From Oscillatoria princeps RMCB-10 (lineage in GTDB: Bacteria > Cyanobacteriota > Cyanobacteriia > Cyanobacteriales > Oscillatoriaceae), in contig JAHHHT010000015.1 of assembly GCA_019359235.1 (NCBI GenBank), positions 124,001 to 188,000 on the forward strand: a stretch of DNA of 64,000 bases, in the 5' to 3' direction. Of this stretch, positions 25,846 through 34,940 are shown piece after piece (position 1 is the first letter of the stretch; the number at the start of each line of letters is the position of its first letter). Below the pieces are notes generated by a model. It was given only the letters and a program-made list of their open reading frames with translations, ran no database searches and had not been told where the DNA came from. The position numbers were made by a program, and so were the translations under genes.

Positions 25846-27388
25846 GACGAAAAAGTCGCCGCTAGTCATCTTGAGCTTAGATGCTGGCGATCCAGATTTT
25901 ATCGAGCGCTGGGCAAAAGAAGGCTACCTGCCTGCCATTGCTTCAATTATGGAGCGCGGTTGCTGGGGCAAAACTGGCGGTGCGGAAGCAATCTGCGAGC
26001 ACGGCGTTTGGGCTATCCTCTTTAGCGGGAACTCGCGCCGCCAGCACGGCTACCACTATTTCCGCCAGTTGAAACCGGGCACCTACGACTTGGAAACTGT
26101 AACTGCAGCCGACTTGGGCGTGCGACCTTTCTGGTCGCACCTGCAGGGGAAAGAGAAAAAAGTTGCCATTCTTGACGCACCTGACATCCATCCCGTACCG
26201 GGATTGACCGGCATTCAGCTCTGTGACTGGGCGGTTCACAACCCGCTTTTTCCCCCATCTGCCGAGCCGTCCGAGCTGCTGCAAGAAGTCCGGCAGGTTT
26301 TTGGCCCGCAGGTAAATATTGACGAAAAATTAGAGAGCGGGTGGGCAGAAGACCGGCAGCTCTACCGCCAGCTGCTAGAGCGGGTTGAGAAGAAAGGCAA
26401 CCTGTGCCGGCATTTACTCGCCAAAGATAGTTTTGATTTGACTGTCGCGGTTTTTGCCGAGTCTCACACCGGCGGTCACCAGTTTTGGAAATACCGTCCG
26501 GACGCCCGAGGCAGCGAAAAGGTGGCGGGACCGAACGAATTGACGAATGGCATCCGCGATATTTATCAAGCCATTGACCGAGAAATTGGCCTGCTGCTCT
26601 TGCAGTTGCCCGAGGATGCCAATGTCTTTATCATTTCTTCTGTCGGCTTGCACGACCAGTATCCGTATCGAGGCTTGATTGAAGATTTTTGCCGCAAGTT
26701 AGGCTACCAAGTTTCTCCAGAACCTAGCGGTAAACAGTCTTTCTCTCTGATGGATTTGGCCCGCAAGGTGTTACCCGAGCCGGTTCGGGTGGCGCTCAGC
26801 CAGCGCTTGCTTTCCCGCGAGAAGCGGGAGGGGTTGCTGGCGGAGCAGTTCCGCAACAGCACCAATTGGAAAAAAACGACAGCCTTTGCAACTCCTTCCG
26901 CTTACACTAGCTTTTTGCGCGTTAACCTGCGCAGTCGCGAACCAGAGGGCATTGTCGAGCCTGGGGCTGAGTTTGAGACTATCTTGCAGCGTTTGGAAGC
27001 TGATTTGATGCAGCTGACCGATCCAAAAACTGGCAAACCGGCAGTCAAACAAGTGGTGCGCTCTCGCGAACTTTTCGGTTGCGATCCCATGCGTTCGCCG
27101 CTACCCGATCTGTTTGTGGAATGGCAGCCCGTCCCTTATTTTGTGGAGCGACTCGCCCATCCAAAGGCTGAGTTAGTGCAGAAAAAACCGGACTTTTTCC
27201 GGGGGAGCGACCACCGCCAAAACGGCTTTATTGCTGCAGCGGGGCCATCTATTCAGGGGCGGGGCGCGATCGCCGATGTTTCTTTGCTGGATTTGGCTCC
27301 GACGTTTCTGTCGCTGATGGGCGAACCGATTCCAGAGGGAATGACTGGCAAGCCGGTTGAGGATATCGCGCAAAAAAGCGCGAGTTGA
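25835..27388 (+). CDS. AlkP-superfamily protein (COG3379-like), copy 2, more degenerate
   Basis: 517 aa tandem paralogue of the preceding gene; ATG at 25835 inside its 3' end. Same layout ('VILSLDAGDPDFIERWAKEGYLP', 'AESHTGGHQFWKYRPDA', 'QNGFIAAAGPSIQGRG'). The nucleophile region reads C-E-H-G-V-W with no Ser or Thr, and the S-D-H-G motif reads SSVGL, so both nucleophile and metal ligands appear lost. It looks like a pseudoenzyme partner of copy 1. A 95-bp stretch near the 3' end (27242-27336) differs from copy 1 at only two bases, although most of the gene is much more diverged. Confidence 0.85.
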   Translation: MTLETKKSPLVILSLDAGDPDFIERWAKEGYLPAIASIMERGCWGKTGGAEAICEHGVWAILFSGNSRRQHGYHYFRQLKPGTYDLETVTAADLGVRPFWSHLQGKEKKVAILDAPDIHPVPGLTGIQLCDWAVHNPLFPPSAEPSELLQEVRQVFGPQVNIDEKLESGWAEDRQLYRQLLERVEKKGNLCRHLLAKDSFDLTVAVFAESHTGGHQFWKYRPDARGSEKVAGPNELTNGIRDIYQAIDREIGLLLLQLPEDANVFIISSVGLHDQYPYRGLIEDFCRKLGYQVSPEPSGKQSFSLMDLARKVLPEPVRVALSQRLLSREKREGLLAEQFRNSTNWKKTTAFATPSAYTSFLRVNLRSREPEGIVEPGAEFETILQRLEADLMQLTDPKTGKPAVKQVVRSRELFGCDPMRSPLPDLFVEWQPVPYFVERLAHPKAELVQKKPDFFRGSDHRQNGFIAAAGPSIQGRGAIADVSLLDLAPTFLSLMGEPIPEGMTGKPVEDIAQKSAS

Positions 27389-27441
27389 GAACAAGTCATC
27401 AGTCGAAATTTAAAATCAATTCATCCCTCTTCCTTCATTCA

Positions 27442-28896
27442 ATGAACCCACCGGCTTCAAAACCAAGACGCGGCACACTAAAAGGAACAGTCCAGACTTT
27501 CGCCGGCGAAGCTGTGCTGTTTCCCACCGGCTTGCTGACGGCTATCTTTCTGACGCGCTCGCTGGGGCCAGAGGGCTACGGCTTGTTTACTTTGGCTGCC
27601 ACTATAATTGCCTGGATAGAGTGGAGTGCGACCTCTATTTTCTCGCGCACGACCATTAAATTTGTCAGCGAAGCTGAGGACTGGCGGCCCGTTGGCACAA
27701 CTGTCCTGCAGCAATATTTGCTAGTGAGCGCCAGTGCGGCATTTCTATTGTGTTTGTCAGCGGTTCCGATTGCGCGGCTGCTGGGCGAACCGCAGCTAAT
27801 ACCATACCTGCTGCTCTTCGCTCCGGAAATTGTTCTTTTCGCTGCAGCGAGGGCGCACCGGTCGATTCAAATGGGGCTGGGTGGCTTTTCCGCACAGGCG
27901 ATTGCCGGTGCCAGTCGCTGGATTGCTCGGCTAATCTTAATTGTCTTGCTTGTCGGACTGGGTTTTTCCGTGCCGGGAGCAATTCTGGGCAGCGTTGGGG
28001 CGTCGCTGGTTGAATTGGTATTTAGTCGATTTTACATCCGCCCCTCCCTATTCTGTGACGAGCCTTTCCCCGTCAAAAAATTGTGGGATTACGCTTTGCC
28101 GATATTTCTGTATGCTCTATCGATGCGTTTCTATGATAAACTAGATTTACTGATGCTGAAAGTGCTGGGCGGCACCGCCGAACAGGCCGGCATCTACGGC
28201 GCAGCGCAAAACTTGTCTCTGGTTCCGGGGATCTTTGCCCTGTCTTTTTCGCCGGTGCTGCTGTCTAACCTGACTCGAAAGTTGCGCGAAGGGGACATCC
28301 CACAAGCAAAAAAAATGTCTCTGGACGCAATGCGTTTAGTTTTCTTGATACTGCCTTTTGCCGCGCTCACAGCTGGAACGTCTTCTGAGATTGTTGGGCT
28401 GATTTTTGGCCCGCCATTTCTGCCGGCAGCTCCCCTGCTGGCTGTGCTGATTTTTGGGGCGATTGCCTTTGTCGGCATATCGGTGAATACCGCCATTCTC
28501 ATCGCGGCTGACAAACCCAATTGGACATTTGCCCTCACTGGGCCAATGGTGCCTCTAGCGGCGATCGGACACCTGTTAATAATCCCCAAACTGGGAGCGA
28601 TTGGCGCTTCTGCTGTCACCACTTCGTTCGCTTTTGTCGGGGCGACTGCGGCGGTGCTAGCTGTTCACCGGATCTGGCGGATTCTTCCCCCTTTCCGAAC
28701 ACTCCTCAGAAGTATCCTCGTCTGTGGATTAATCTACGCCGTAGCGGCTTACTGCTCTGCGCCGGGCTTTTGGCTGCTCTTGAAATTGCCGGCGCTCGCC
28801 CTTCTCATCCCCCTGGCATTCCTGCTCACCGGCGAATTCACCAAAACCGATATTGCCCTATTCCGCTCTCTGCTACCCTGGCAAAATGTAAGCTAA
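27442..28896 (+). CDS. Wzx-type oligosaccharide flippase
   Basis: 484 aa polytopic membrane protein of the MOP/polysaccharide-transporter group. Start at ATG 27442; the frame upstream to 27385 is not conserved-looking. 'TLKGTVQTFAGEAVLFPTG', 'LGPEGYGLFTLAATI' and 'MRFYDKLDLLMLKVLGG...AGIYGAAQNL' are typical of Wzx/RfbX. About 12-14 hydrophobic segments. It should move lipid-linked oligosaccharide units from the inner to the outer face of the plasma membrane, which makes the cluster a Wzy-type (or single-unit) glycan pathway. No Wzy polymerase is obvious unless the protein at 32111 plays that role. Confidence 0.9.
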   Translation: MNPPASKPRRGTLKGTVQTFAGEAVLFPTGLLTAIFLTRSLGPEGYGLFTLAATIIAWIEWSATSIFSRTTIKFVSEAEDWRPVGTTVLQQYLLVSASAAFLLCLSAVPIARLLGEPQLIPYLLLFAPEIVLFAAARAHRSIQMGLGGFSAQAIAGASRWIARLILIVLLVGLGFSVPGAILGSVGASLVELVFSRFYIRPSLFCDEPFPVKKLWDYALPIFLYALSMRFYDKLDLLMLKVLGGTAEQAGIYGAAQNLSLVPGIFALSFSPVLLSNLTRKLREGDIPQAKKMSLDAMRLVFLILPFAALTAGTSSEIVGLIFGPPFLPAAPLLAVLIFGAIAFVGISVNTAILIAADKPNWTFALTGPMVPLAAIGHLLIIPKLGAIGASAVTTSFAFVGATAAVLAVHRIWRILPPFRTLLRSILVCGLIYAVAAYCSAPGFWLLLKLPALALLIPLAFLLTGEFTKTDIALFRSLLPWQNVS

Positions 28897-28959
28897 AATA
28901 TAGGGCCGGGGCGTGGCGGGACGCGCCCCTACGAAACTATTACGGAGTAACAGTCACTC

Positions 28960-30021
28960 ATGCCATCTTTAAAAGTAGGATTAATCGGCTGCGGTCAAGT
29001 CGCTCAATCCGTTCACTTGAAGATTTTAACCGGCTTGCCGAATGTGGAGTTAATTGCCCTGGCCGAACCTGACCCGGGCCGGCGGGAGGCAGCCAGCCGT
29101 ATGGCACCAAAAGCGATGGCCTTTGACAGCTACCCAGAATTGCTGGAAATGCCCAATATTGACGCTGCTGTCATTTGTCTGCCGACTTTCCTGCACGCCG
29201 ACGCCACAGTAGCCGCTTTAGAGAAAAAGAAGCACGTCTATCTGGAGAAACCTTTCGCTACAAATCTTAATGAAGCGAAGCGCATCCTTGAGGCTTGGCA
29301 AAAGGCTGGTACTGTTGGTATGATAGGTTTTAACTACCGCCGCAACCGGCTTTACCAAGCCACCCGCGAATGCGTTCAATCGGGCAGATTGGGCGAATTA
29401 GTCAGCGTCCGCTCCGTATTTTCCACGGCGGCGAAAAAGCTGGCCGGTTGGAAACAAACCCGCCAGAGCGGCGGCGGCGTGCTCTTGGATCTGGCTTCGC
29501 ACCACATTGATTTAGTTCGTTTCTTGTTCGGGCAAGAAGTTCGGGAGATCGGAGCGGCGATGCGATCGCACAAGAGCGAAGCGGACAGTGCAGCGCTGCA
29601 AATGAAATTGGAAAGCGGGGTGCTGGTTCAGTCTTTCTTTTCGTTGAGTGCAGTTGAAGAAAATCGCTTTGAAATCTACGGAGATGCGGGGAGGTTAAGC
29701 GTCGATATGTACTTGTCACTGGAGGTGGAAGTTAGAGAGTCAACCCAGAACTTAGCTCGTCTCAAACAGCTGGGGCGGGGAATGCGGTCGCTAGCCAAAA
29801 GCCCCTATATTCTGGAAAAGCTGCGCTCGCCGAACCGCGAACCGTCTTACCGCAGCAGTTTGTCCCATTTTGTAAAAGCTGCGCTGGGAGATCAACCCGC
29901 GAGTCCTGACTTTTGGGATGGCTACTGCAGCCAAGCGGTTCTAGAAGCAGCCGAAGAATCCGCTAGGACGGGACGGGTGGTTTCCCTGACCGATTTAGTG
30001 CCAGAAAAAGCGATCGGCTAA
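28960..30021 (+). CDS. Gfo/Idh/MocA family oxidoreductase, copy 2
   Basis: 353 aa. 'KVGLIGCGQVAQSVHLKIL', 'AAVICLPTFLHADATVAAL', 'YLEKPFATN' and 'DLASHHIDLVRFLF' match copy 1 (22059-23114) along the whole length, with the same C-terminal 'NREPSYRSSLSHF' and 'SPDFWDGY' ends. NAD(P)-dependent sugar dehydrogenase or reductase expected. 63 bp after the flippase gene, in a gap that carries a GGGGCG/CGCCCC hairpin. Confidence 0.9.
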   Translation: MPSLKVGLIGCGQVAQSVHLKILTGLPNVELIALAEPDPGRREAASRMAPKAMAFDSYPELLEMPNIDAAVICLPTFLHADATVAALEKKKHVYLEKPFATNLNEAKRILEAWQKAGTVGMIGFNYRRNRLYQATRECVQSGRLGELVSVRSVFSTAAKKLAGWKQTRQSGGGVLLDLASHHIDLVRFLFGQEVREIGAAMRSHKSEADSAALQMKLESGVLVQSFFSLSAVEENRFEIYGDAGRLSVDMYLSLEVEVRESTQNLARLKQLGRGMRSLAKSPYILEKLRSPNREPSYRSSLSHFVKAALGDQPASPDFWDGYCSQAVLEAAEESARTGRVVSLTDLVPEKAIG

Positions 30022-30147
30022 TTTGCCAAAAGGAGGGCTCTAGCCATGCTAACTGAGAGGCGCTCGACCCGTTAAACTCAATAAACCGCTTTCCCGCGCG
30101 ATCTCAGCCGGATATGATCCAATTGAGTTAGCAAGGAGGAATTTCAA

Positions 30148-31125
30148 ATGCACTCATCTCATACTCCCCAGATGTCGGTCATTATTGCAACGCCCGACAC
30201 CTTCAAAACCATCCAAAAAACTCTCAGTTACCTGCGGGCGCAGACGGTTAAAGAACAACTAGAAATCGTCATTGTCGCTCCTTCAAAGGACCAACTCGGA
30301 CTTGACGAATCAGAGCTGCAAGATTTTTTTAAATTTCAGGTGGTTGAAGTGGGGCCAATTCCATCTGTGGCGTTTGCGAATGCGGCGGGGGTTCGTCACG
30401 CCAGCGCCCCAGTGGTGGCGTTTGCCGAAACCCACGCTTTCCCCAATCCCGAATGGGCTGAAGCGCTCATTGAAGCGCACAAACAGCCTCGGGCGGCAGT
30501 TGGGCCTGCGATGGTGAATGGGAATCCGGACAGCGCTATTAGCTGGGCGTCTTTTTTGATTGCCTACAGTCGCTGGATGGAGCCGGTAGAAGCAGGCACA
30601 ATAGAAGATTTGCCGGGACACAATAGCTGTTACAAGCGGGAAATTTTGCTGGAAAAGTATGGGGACAAGCTAGACACGCTGCTGGAGACGGAAAGCATCC
30701 TTCACTGGGATTTGCGGAGTTCGGGATACGAGCTGTACTTGGAACCGAGGGCGAAAACCCAGCACTTAAACCCGACGCTGCCGGCATCTTTTTTGGGAGA
30801 ATTATTTTATTACGGGCGACTGTTTGCGGCGGCGCGCGCCCAGCACTGGTCTTTCTTCCGCCGGCTAGTTTATACGGTCAGTTCGCCGCTGATTCCGCTG
30901 GTGCGGATTCGCCACACTCTGCCAAACGTGCGTCGAGCCAAGCAGCATTACAAGCTGCCGCGTTTTGTTTGGCCTCCTATAATTGCAGGGCTGATTGCTG
31001 CTAGTGTGGGGGAAATGCTCGGGTATGCCTTGGGTGCCGGTAATGCGATGGAGCAAATGAAGGAGTACGAGTACCACCGGGAGCGCCACTTGGCAGAGCG
31101 AGACAGACCAGCTGCTGCTAGCTAA
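30148..31125 (+). CDS. Glycosyltransferase family 2-like protein
   Basis: 325 aa. 'MSVIIATPDTFKTIQKTLSYL' opens a GT-A fold; 'VPxxxFANAAGVRHASAPVVAFAETHAFPNPEW' occupies the metal-binding position with ETH instead of DxD. 'LPGHNSCYKREILLEKYG' and 'WDLRSSGYELYLEP' correspond to the acceptor region. One or two hydrophobic stretches near 265-300 may anchor it. Strong Shine-Dalgarno AAGGAGG at 30133. The changed DxD suggests a divergent subgroup; activity cannot be assumed. Confidence 0.82.
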   Translation: MHSSHTPQMSVIIATPDTFKTIQKTLSYLRAQTVKEQLEIVIVAPSKDQLGLDESELQDFFKFQVVEVGPIPSVAFANAAGVRHASAPVVAFAETHAFPNPEWAEALIEAHKQPRAAVGPAMVNGNPDSAISWASFLIAYSRWMEPVEAGTIEDLPGHNSCYKREILLEKYGDKLDTLLETESILHWDLRSSGYELYLEPRAKTQHLNPTLPASFLGELFYYGRLFAAARAQHWSFFRRLVYTVSSPLIPLVRIRHTLPNVRRAKQHYKLPRFVWPPIIAGLIAASVGEMLGYALGAGNAMEQMKEYEYHRERHLAERDRPAAAS

Positions 31126-31159
31126 CTGAGCGATCGCGAAAAAACACGCCGGAATTTTT

Positions 31160-32056
31160 ATGGAACAAGAACAGCCTTTTTTCTCAATTGTTATCCCCAC
31201 CTACAACCGTCCGGAACGTCTGGCTACCTGCCTTCAATCTCTGGCGCTGCTGGATTATCCCCGCGACCGGTTTGAGGTTATTATAGTCGATGACGGTAGC
31301 GAGATGCCGGTGGAAAGTGCGGTGGAGCCGGTGCAAAGCCAACTGCACATAATGCTGCTCAAGCAACCCAATGCCGGCCCTGCAAAGGCGCGGAATACCG
31401 GCGCGTTCCGAGCCAAGGGCGAGTTTCTAGCCTTCACCGACGACGACTGCACGCCGGCTCCTGATTGGCTCACAACCTTGGCGGCGCGTTTTGCCGAGTT
31501 TCCCGATAGCATAATTGGCGGTCGAACTGTCAACGCTCTTTCCGACAATCTCTATTCTACCGCAAGTCAGGTACTAATCGATTATCTTTACGGGTATTAT
31601 AATGCTAGTGCCGAGGGAGCCAGCTTTTTCGCTTCCAATAATTTCGCCCTATCAGCTGAGCGGTTCCGCGCTCTTGGCGGCTTTGATACGAGCTTTCCTC
31701 TGGCTGCAGCAGAAGATAGGGAATTCTGCGACCGCTGGCTGCACAAGGGCTATCCGATGATTTACGCTCCCGAAGTCTTGGTTTACCACGCCCATCGCCT
31801 CGCACTTCCTGCGTTCTGGCGGCAGCACTTTAACTACGGTCGCGGCGCTTTCTGCTTTCACCAAGTTCGCGCCCAGCGAAACCGAGAGCCGGTTAAAGTG
31901 GAGCCTTTCTCATTTTATATGAAATTGCTAACTTACCCGTTTGTGCAGCCATTGCACCAGCCCGCACTGTTGCTGACCGGCTTACTCTTCCTGTCCCAAG
32001 TGGCCAATGTAGCCGGCTTTTTTTGGGAGCGGAGAATCCAACAGCGTCAAAGCTGA
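31160..32056 (+). CDS. Glycosyltransferase family 2
   Basis: 298 aa. 'FSIVIPTYNRPERLATCLQSL', 'VIIVDDGS', 'NAGPAKARNTGAFRAKGEFLAFTDDDCTPAPDWL' (DDD metal motif) and 'AAEDREFCDRWLHKGYPM' (catalytic ED) are all intact. A hydrophobic segment near 240-280 suggests membrane association. Inverting transfer from a nucleotide sugar is expected. 34 bp after the previous gene, same strand. Confidence 0.9.
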   Translation: MEQEQPFFSIVIPTYNRPERLATCLQSLALLDYPRDRFEVIIVDDGSEMPVESAVEPVQSQLHIMLLKQPNAGPAKARNTGAFRAKGEFLAFTDDDCTPAPDWLTTLAARFAEFPDSIIGGRTVNALSDNLYSTASQVLIDYLYGYYNASAEGASFFASNNFALSAERFRALGGFDTSFPLAAAEDREFCDRWLHKGYPMIYAPEVLVYHAHRLALPAFWRQHFNYGRGAFCFHQVRAQRNREPVKVEPFSFYMKLLTYPFVQPLHQPALLLTGLLFLSQVANVAGFFWERRIQQRQS

Positions 32057-32110
32057 ATTTGTGGTAATATCGAAGAGTGATGTCTAATTACTATCAGGGA
32101 GTAAGGGGCC

Positions 32111-34417
32111 ATGAATCTGAACGCAATTGCTGACCTGTTTAAACATCTGTGGGAGTTGATGCTATTCCTGATTATCCTAGGAGGCCCGCTTCCCTTATGC
32201 CTGTCTATTGTACTGAAAAATGCCCGCCAGACACAGGCATATTCCTTCGCTCACAGCTGGCTGTTGATAGGAACAGCTTGGAGCCTTTTACAGGTGCTGA
32301 CTGGACTGTTTTTAGGGAGTATTAGACAGTTTCATGTCGCCGCATTAATCCTATCAGAAATCCTGATTTTTGCCGCCGGCACCCTCAGCTTGCTACGAAT
32401 GAGCCGGCGGGCACCCTTGTCTTGGCGAAACCTGATGACAGTCAGCCGGCAATTTAATAAAAAAGAGCTACTGGTTGCCGGCTCCCTTTCTTTTGTCGGT
32501 TTGATTCTTCTGGCGAAACTGGCGACAGTGCCGGTGACATATTACGACTCTTTGTGGTTCCACCTCCCTCCTATGGCCCGGTGGTATCAAACCCATTACT
32601 TTACCCTGTTAGATCCAGCAGGATATTGGATTTTCGAGCATCAAGATGCCAAAGTGTACCCTTATAACTGGGAAGTGCTGTGCGCCTTATTTTTAATGCC
32701 TTTTGGAGAGGACTTCCTGGTTTGTTTGCCCGCGTTAATCGCTTGGTTGCTTCTGGGGCTTTCCGTTTACCTGCTGAGCCGTCAATTTGGGGCGACGAGA
32801 TATCACAGTATGGCGGCGTCCTCTCTCGTTTTAACGGTGCCTTATATCATCGATCAGGTCAACACAATCCATATAGATTTGCCCTTAGCTTCGTTTTATA
32901 TGGCGTGCCTGTATTTGGCACTGTCCTATCACAGAAGCAGGTCGGCGACCGAACTAGCACTCTTACTAGCATCGCTGGGAATGCTGGCCGGCCTCAAAAC
33001 AATAGGATTTATTTATGCAGCTTTTATCGCCGGCCTGTTCGCTCTGCTTGAAATTATAAGTATACGGCGCAAAAACAATCAGAGCGCTGCCCCTAAGTTG
33101 AGCTCCTACAAACAAGGTTTAAATCCTATTGTCGCTACAGGAGTTTTGTGCTTGTTCGTGTTAGGAGGCTTTTGGTACTTGAGGAACTTTCTGGAGATAA
33201 AATCTTATACAGCCGGCGAGAGCGCTGTAAAAGTTGCCAGCACAGCTCTCTCCGCCATATCTGTACCCGCCCGAGTCAATCTTTATAAACTCCAGCAAAG
33301 TACCCTAACCAATCAGTTTAATCCAACAGACATCGCCCACTGGAAAACTTTCGGCATCCAAGCCATTGCAAGATTGCAGATCCCCTTTGTGGCGATGGTC
33401 ATGCAGGTGCTTGTTTTGCCGGTGGCTTTCCTCAGTCAAAGGAGAATACCCCATCAAACCACTGCCGGTTTATTTGCCGTGTTAATAGCTACAGGATTTC
33501 TCTACTGGAACACCCCTTACAGTTCTGGCACAAGTGGGGATGTGGCGGGACAGCTTAGCTTTTTGCTCGGTTACAACTTGAGATATGGATTTTCCTTTTT
33601 GGGAGTCTTAGGAGTCGCAGCTGCAGCTAGCGCCACCTTGATGCGAACTCCAGACAAATTTATCGCAGCCTTAGTCTGTCTCAGCACTGTTACTGGCACA
33701 ATTAGCAGCAGTCTCTTTGACCTGGTGAGGCATGAATTCTTTATGGGAAACAGTGAAATTAAGCCGACTAAAATTTTAGAGCTTTTTAAAGAGTCTCCGG
33801 TTCAAGGTGTTGCTTTTATTTCCCACCACCTTACCGCTGAGATGTCCAGTTTAGCCGCCAGCATCTTGATATATATCATACTTCTAGTCTTGCTGCTAGC
33901 GAGAGGGGGCATAAATTCTGAAGCCAATAGATATAGTGCAAAGTTTTCCAGACTTTTCAGACGGTCGCGCCGCCCCTTAGCCTTTTTTATAGCAATCTCC
34001 TTAACCGTCAGCGCTACCTCACTGGCCAGAGAAAAACGCGCTCTAGCCCGCACAGAAATTTATGGAGGAATCTATGAATACATAGAAGGCCATATAGAAC
34101 CCACCGAAAAGATTGGATATTTGTTAAGCTCGCGCAACTACATATTTTATGGCAAAACCCTGACACAGCAAGTTTTACATGTCCCCTTGAAGTCAGATAA
34201 TATTTCGGAATGGCTTAAGGAACTCCGGCAAAAAAATGTCAGTTATCTTGCCCTTGGCCCCCTGGATGTAGATTCGCCAAAATCCGCAGATAGTCAGCGG
34301 CTGAAAAGAGAACTGTTGCGGCTAGAAAATAGCGGGGAATTTACTCGCGTTTCCGGGAAAAAGGTGGACAAAGAGCCACTGCTCTATCGCTTAAATAGCC
34401 AACGCGGGAAAAATTAA
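32111..34417 (+). CDS. Large polytopic membrane protein, GT-C glycosyltransferase-like
   Basis: 768 aa with about 12-14 hydrophobic segments. 'VPVTYYDSLWFHLPPMARWYQ' matches the first extracytoplasmic loop of GT-C proteins, where an acidic residue (here Asp in YDSLW) is needed for transfer from polyprenyl-phosphate sugars. 'TIHIDLPLASFYMACLYLAL' and 'LASLGMLAGLKTIGFIYA' resemble the mannosyltransferase/PMT core. The last ~130 residues form a soluble domain. It could add a sugar to, or polymerise, the flipped glycan outside the membrane. Last gene of the cluster. The assignment is by topology and one motif, so the exact reaction is open. Confidence 0.75.
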   Translation: MNLNAIADLFKHLWELMLFLIILGGPLPLCLSIVLKNARQTQAYSFAHSWLLIGTAWSLLQVLTGLFLGSIRQFHVAALILSEILIFAAGTLSLLRMSRRAPLSWRNLMTVSRQFNKKELLVAGSLSFVGLILLAKLATVPVTYYDSLWFHLPPMARWYQTHYFTLLDPAGYWIFEHQDAKVYPYNWEVLCALFLMPFGEDFLVCLPALIAWLLLGLSVYLLSRQFGATRYHSMAASSLVLTVPYIIDQVNTIHIDLPLASFYMACLYLALSYHRSRSATELALLLASLGMLAGLKTIGFIYAAFIAGLFALLEIISIRRKNNQSAAPKLSSYKQGLNPIVATGVLCLFVLGGFWYLRNFLEIKSYTAGESAVKVASTALSAISVPARVNLYKLQQSTLTNQFNPTDIAHWKTFGIQAIARLQIPFVAMVMQVLVLPVAFLSQRRIPHQTTAGLFAVLIATGFLYWNTPYSSGTSGDVAGQLSFLLGYNLRYGFSFLGVLGVAAAASATLMRTPDKFIAALVCLSTVTGTISSSLFDLVRHEFFMGNSEIKPTKILELFKESPVQGVAFISHHLTAEMSSLAASILIYIILLVLLLARGGINSEANRYSAKFSRLFRRSRRPLAFFIAISLTVSATSLAREKRALARTEIYGGIYEYIEGHIEPTEKIGYLLSSRNYIFYGKTLTQQVLHVPLKSDNISEWLKELRQKNVSYLALGPLDVDSPKSADSQRLKRELLRLENSGEFTRVSGKKVDKEPLLYRLNSQRGKN

Positions 34418-34940
34418 AGTTATATTGCTCCCCCTGAGAGGGAGCGTGCCGGTACAGTCAATATAACCAATGGCAGAGATTCCAGATGCGGCTTTTTTCT
34501 CTCCCGCTGTCCCCCCCGATCGGAAGAGTGCTGCAAAAGTGGGTTGATCCGGGTGCCTCGCCTCCGCCAGCTGGCACAGCAGGGGCGGGTTCATCAGGCA
34601 GAGATATCGATAAACCGGCCCCTGAGAGGGCCTTGAACGCGCCCCTATCAACCCCCCCTTACAGAACAGCTCAGAACAGCCGATCAACCTTAAGGAATAT
34701 AAATCAGAAAATTTGCTGTACTGTACCATCAAAACGCTGCGCCAAAGTCCTGATAGTGTCAGGAGAAAAAGCGGCACGGCGGGCTTTCTGCCCAACCGGC
34801 AGCCAACTGTCCAGTAAACTGGACGCCGGCATCCTGAACCCAGCACGCATCCGCCGTAAAGCTAGAGGCACCAAACAGGAGTTCCTCCAAAACAAAGGCA
34901 CTCTCTGGCGCAACTAGCCGACCGACGTTCCCCGCACAGT
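34418..34940. other. Intergenic region after the glycan cluster
   Basis: 523 bp. A small hairpin (GCTCCC/GGGAGC, 34427-34445) lies 10 bp after the last cluster gene and may end its transcript. Open frames on both strands (for example 34486-34917 plus, 34704-34913 minus) have no recognisable similarity. Nothing else seen. Confidence 0.4.
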
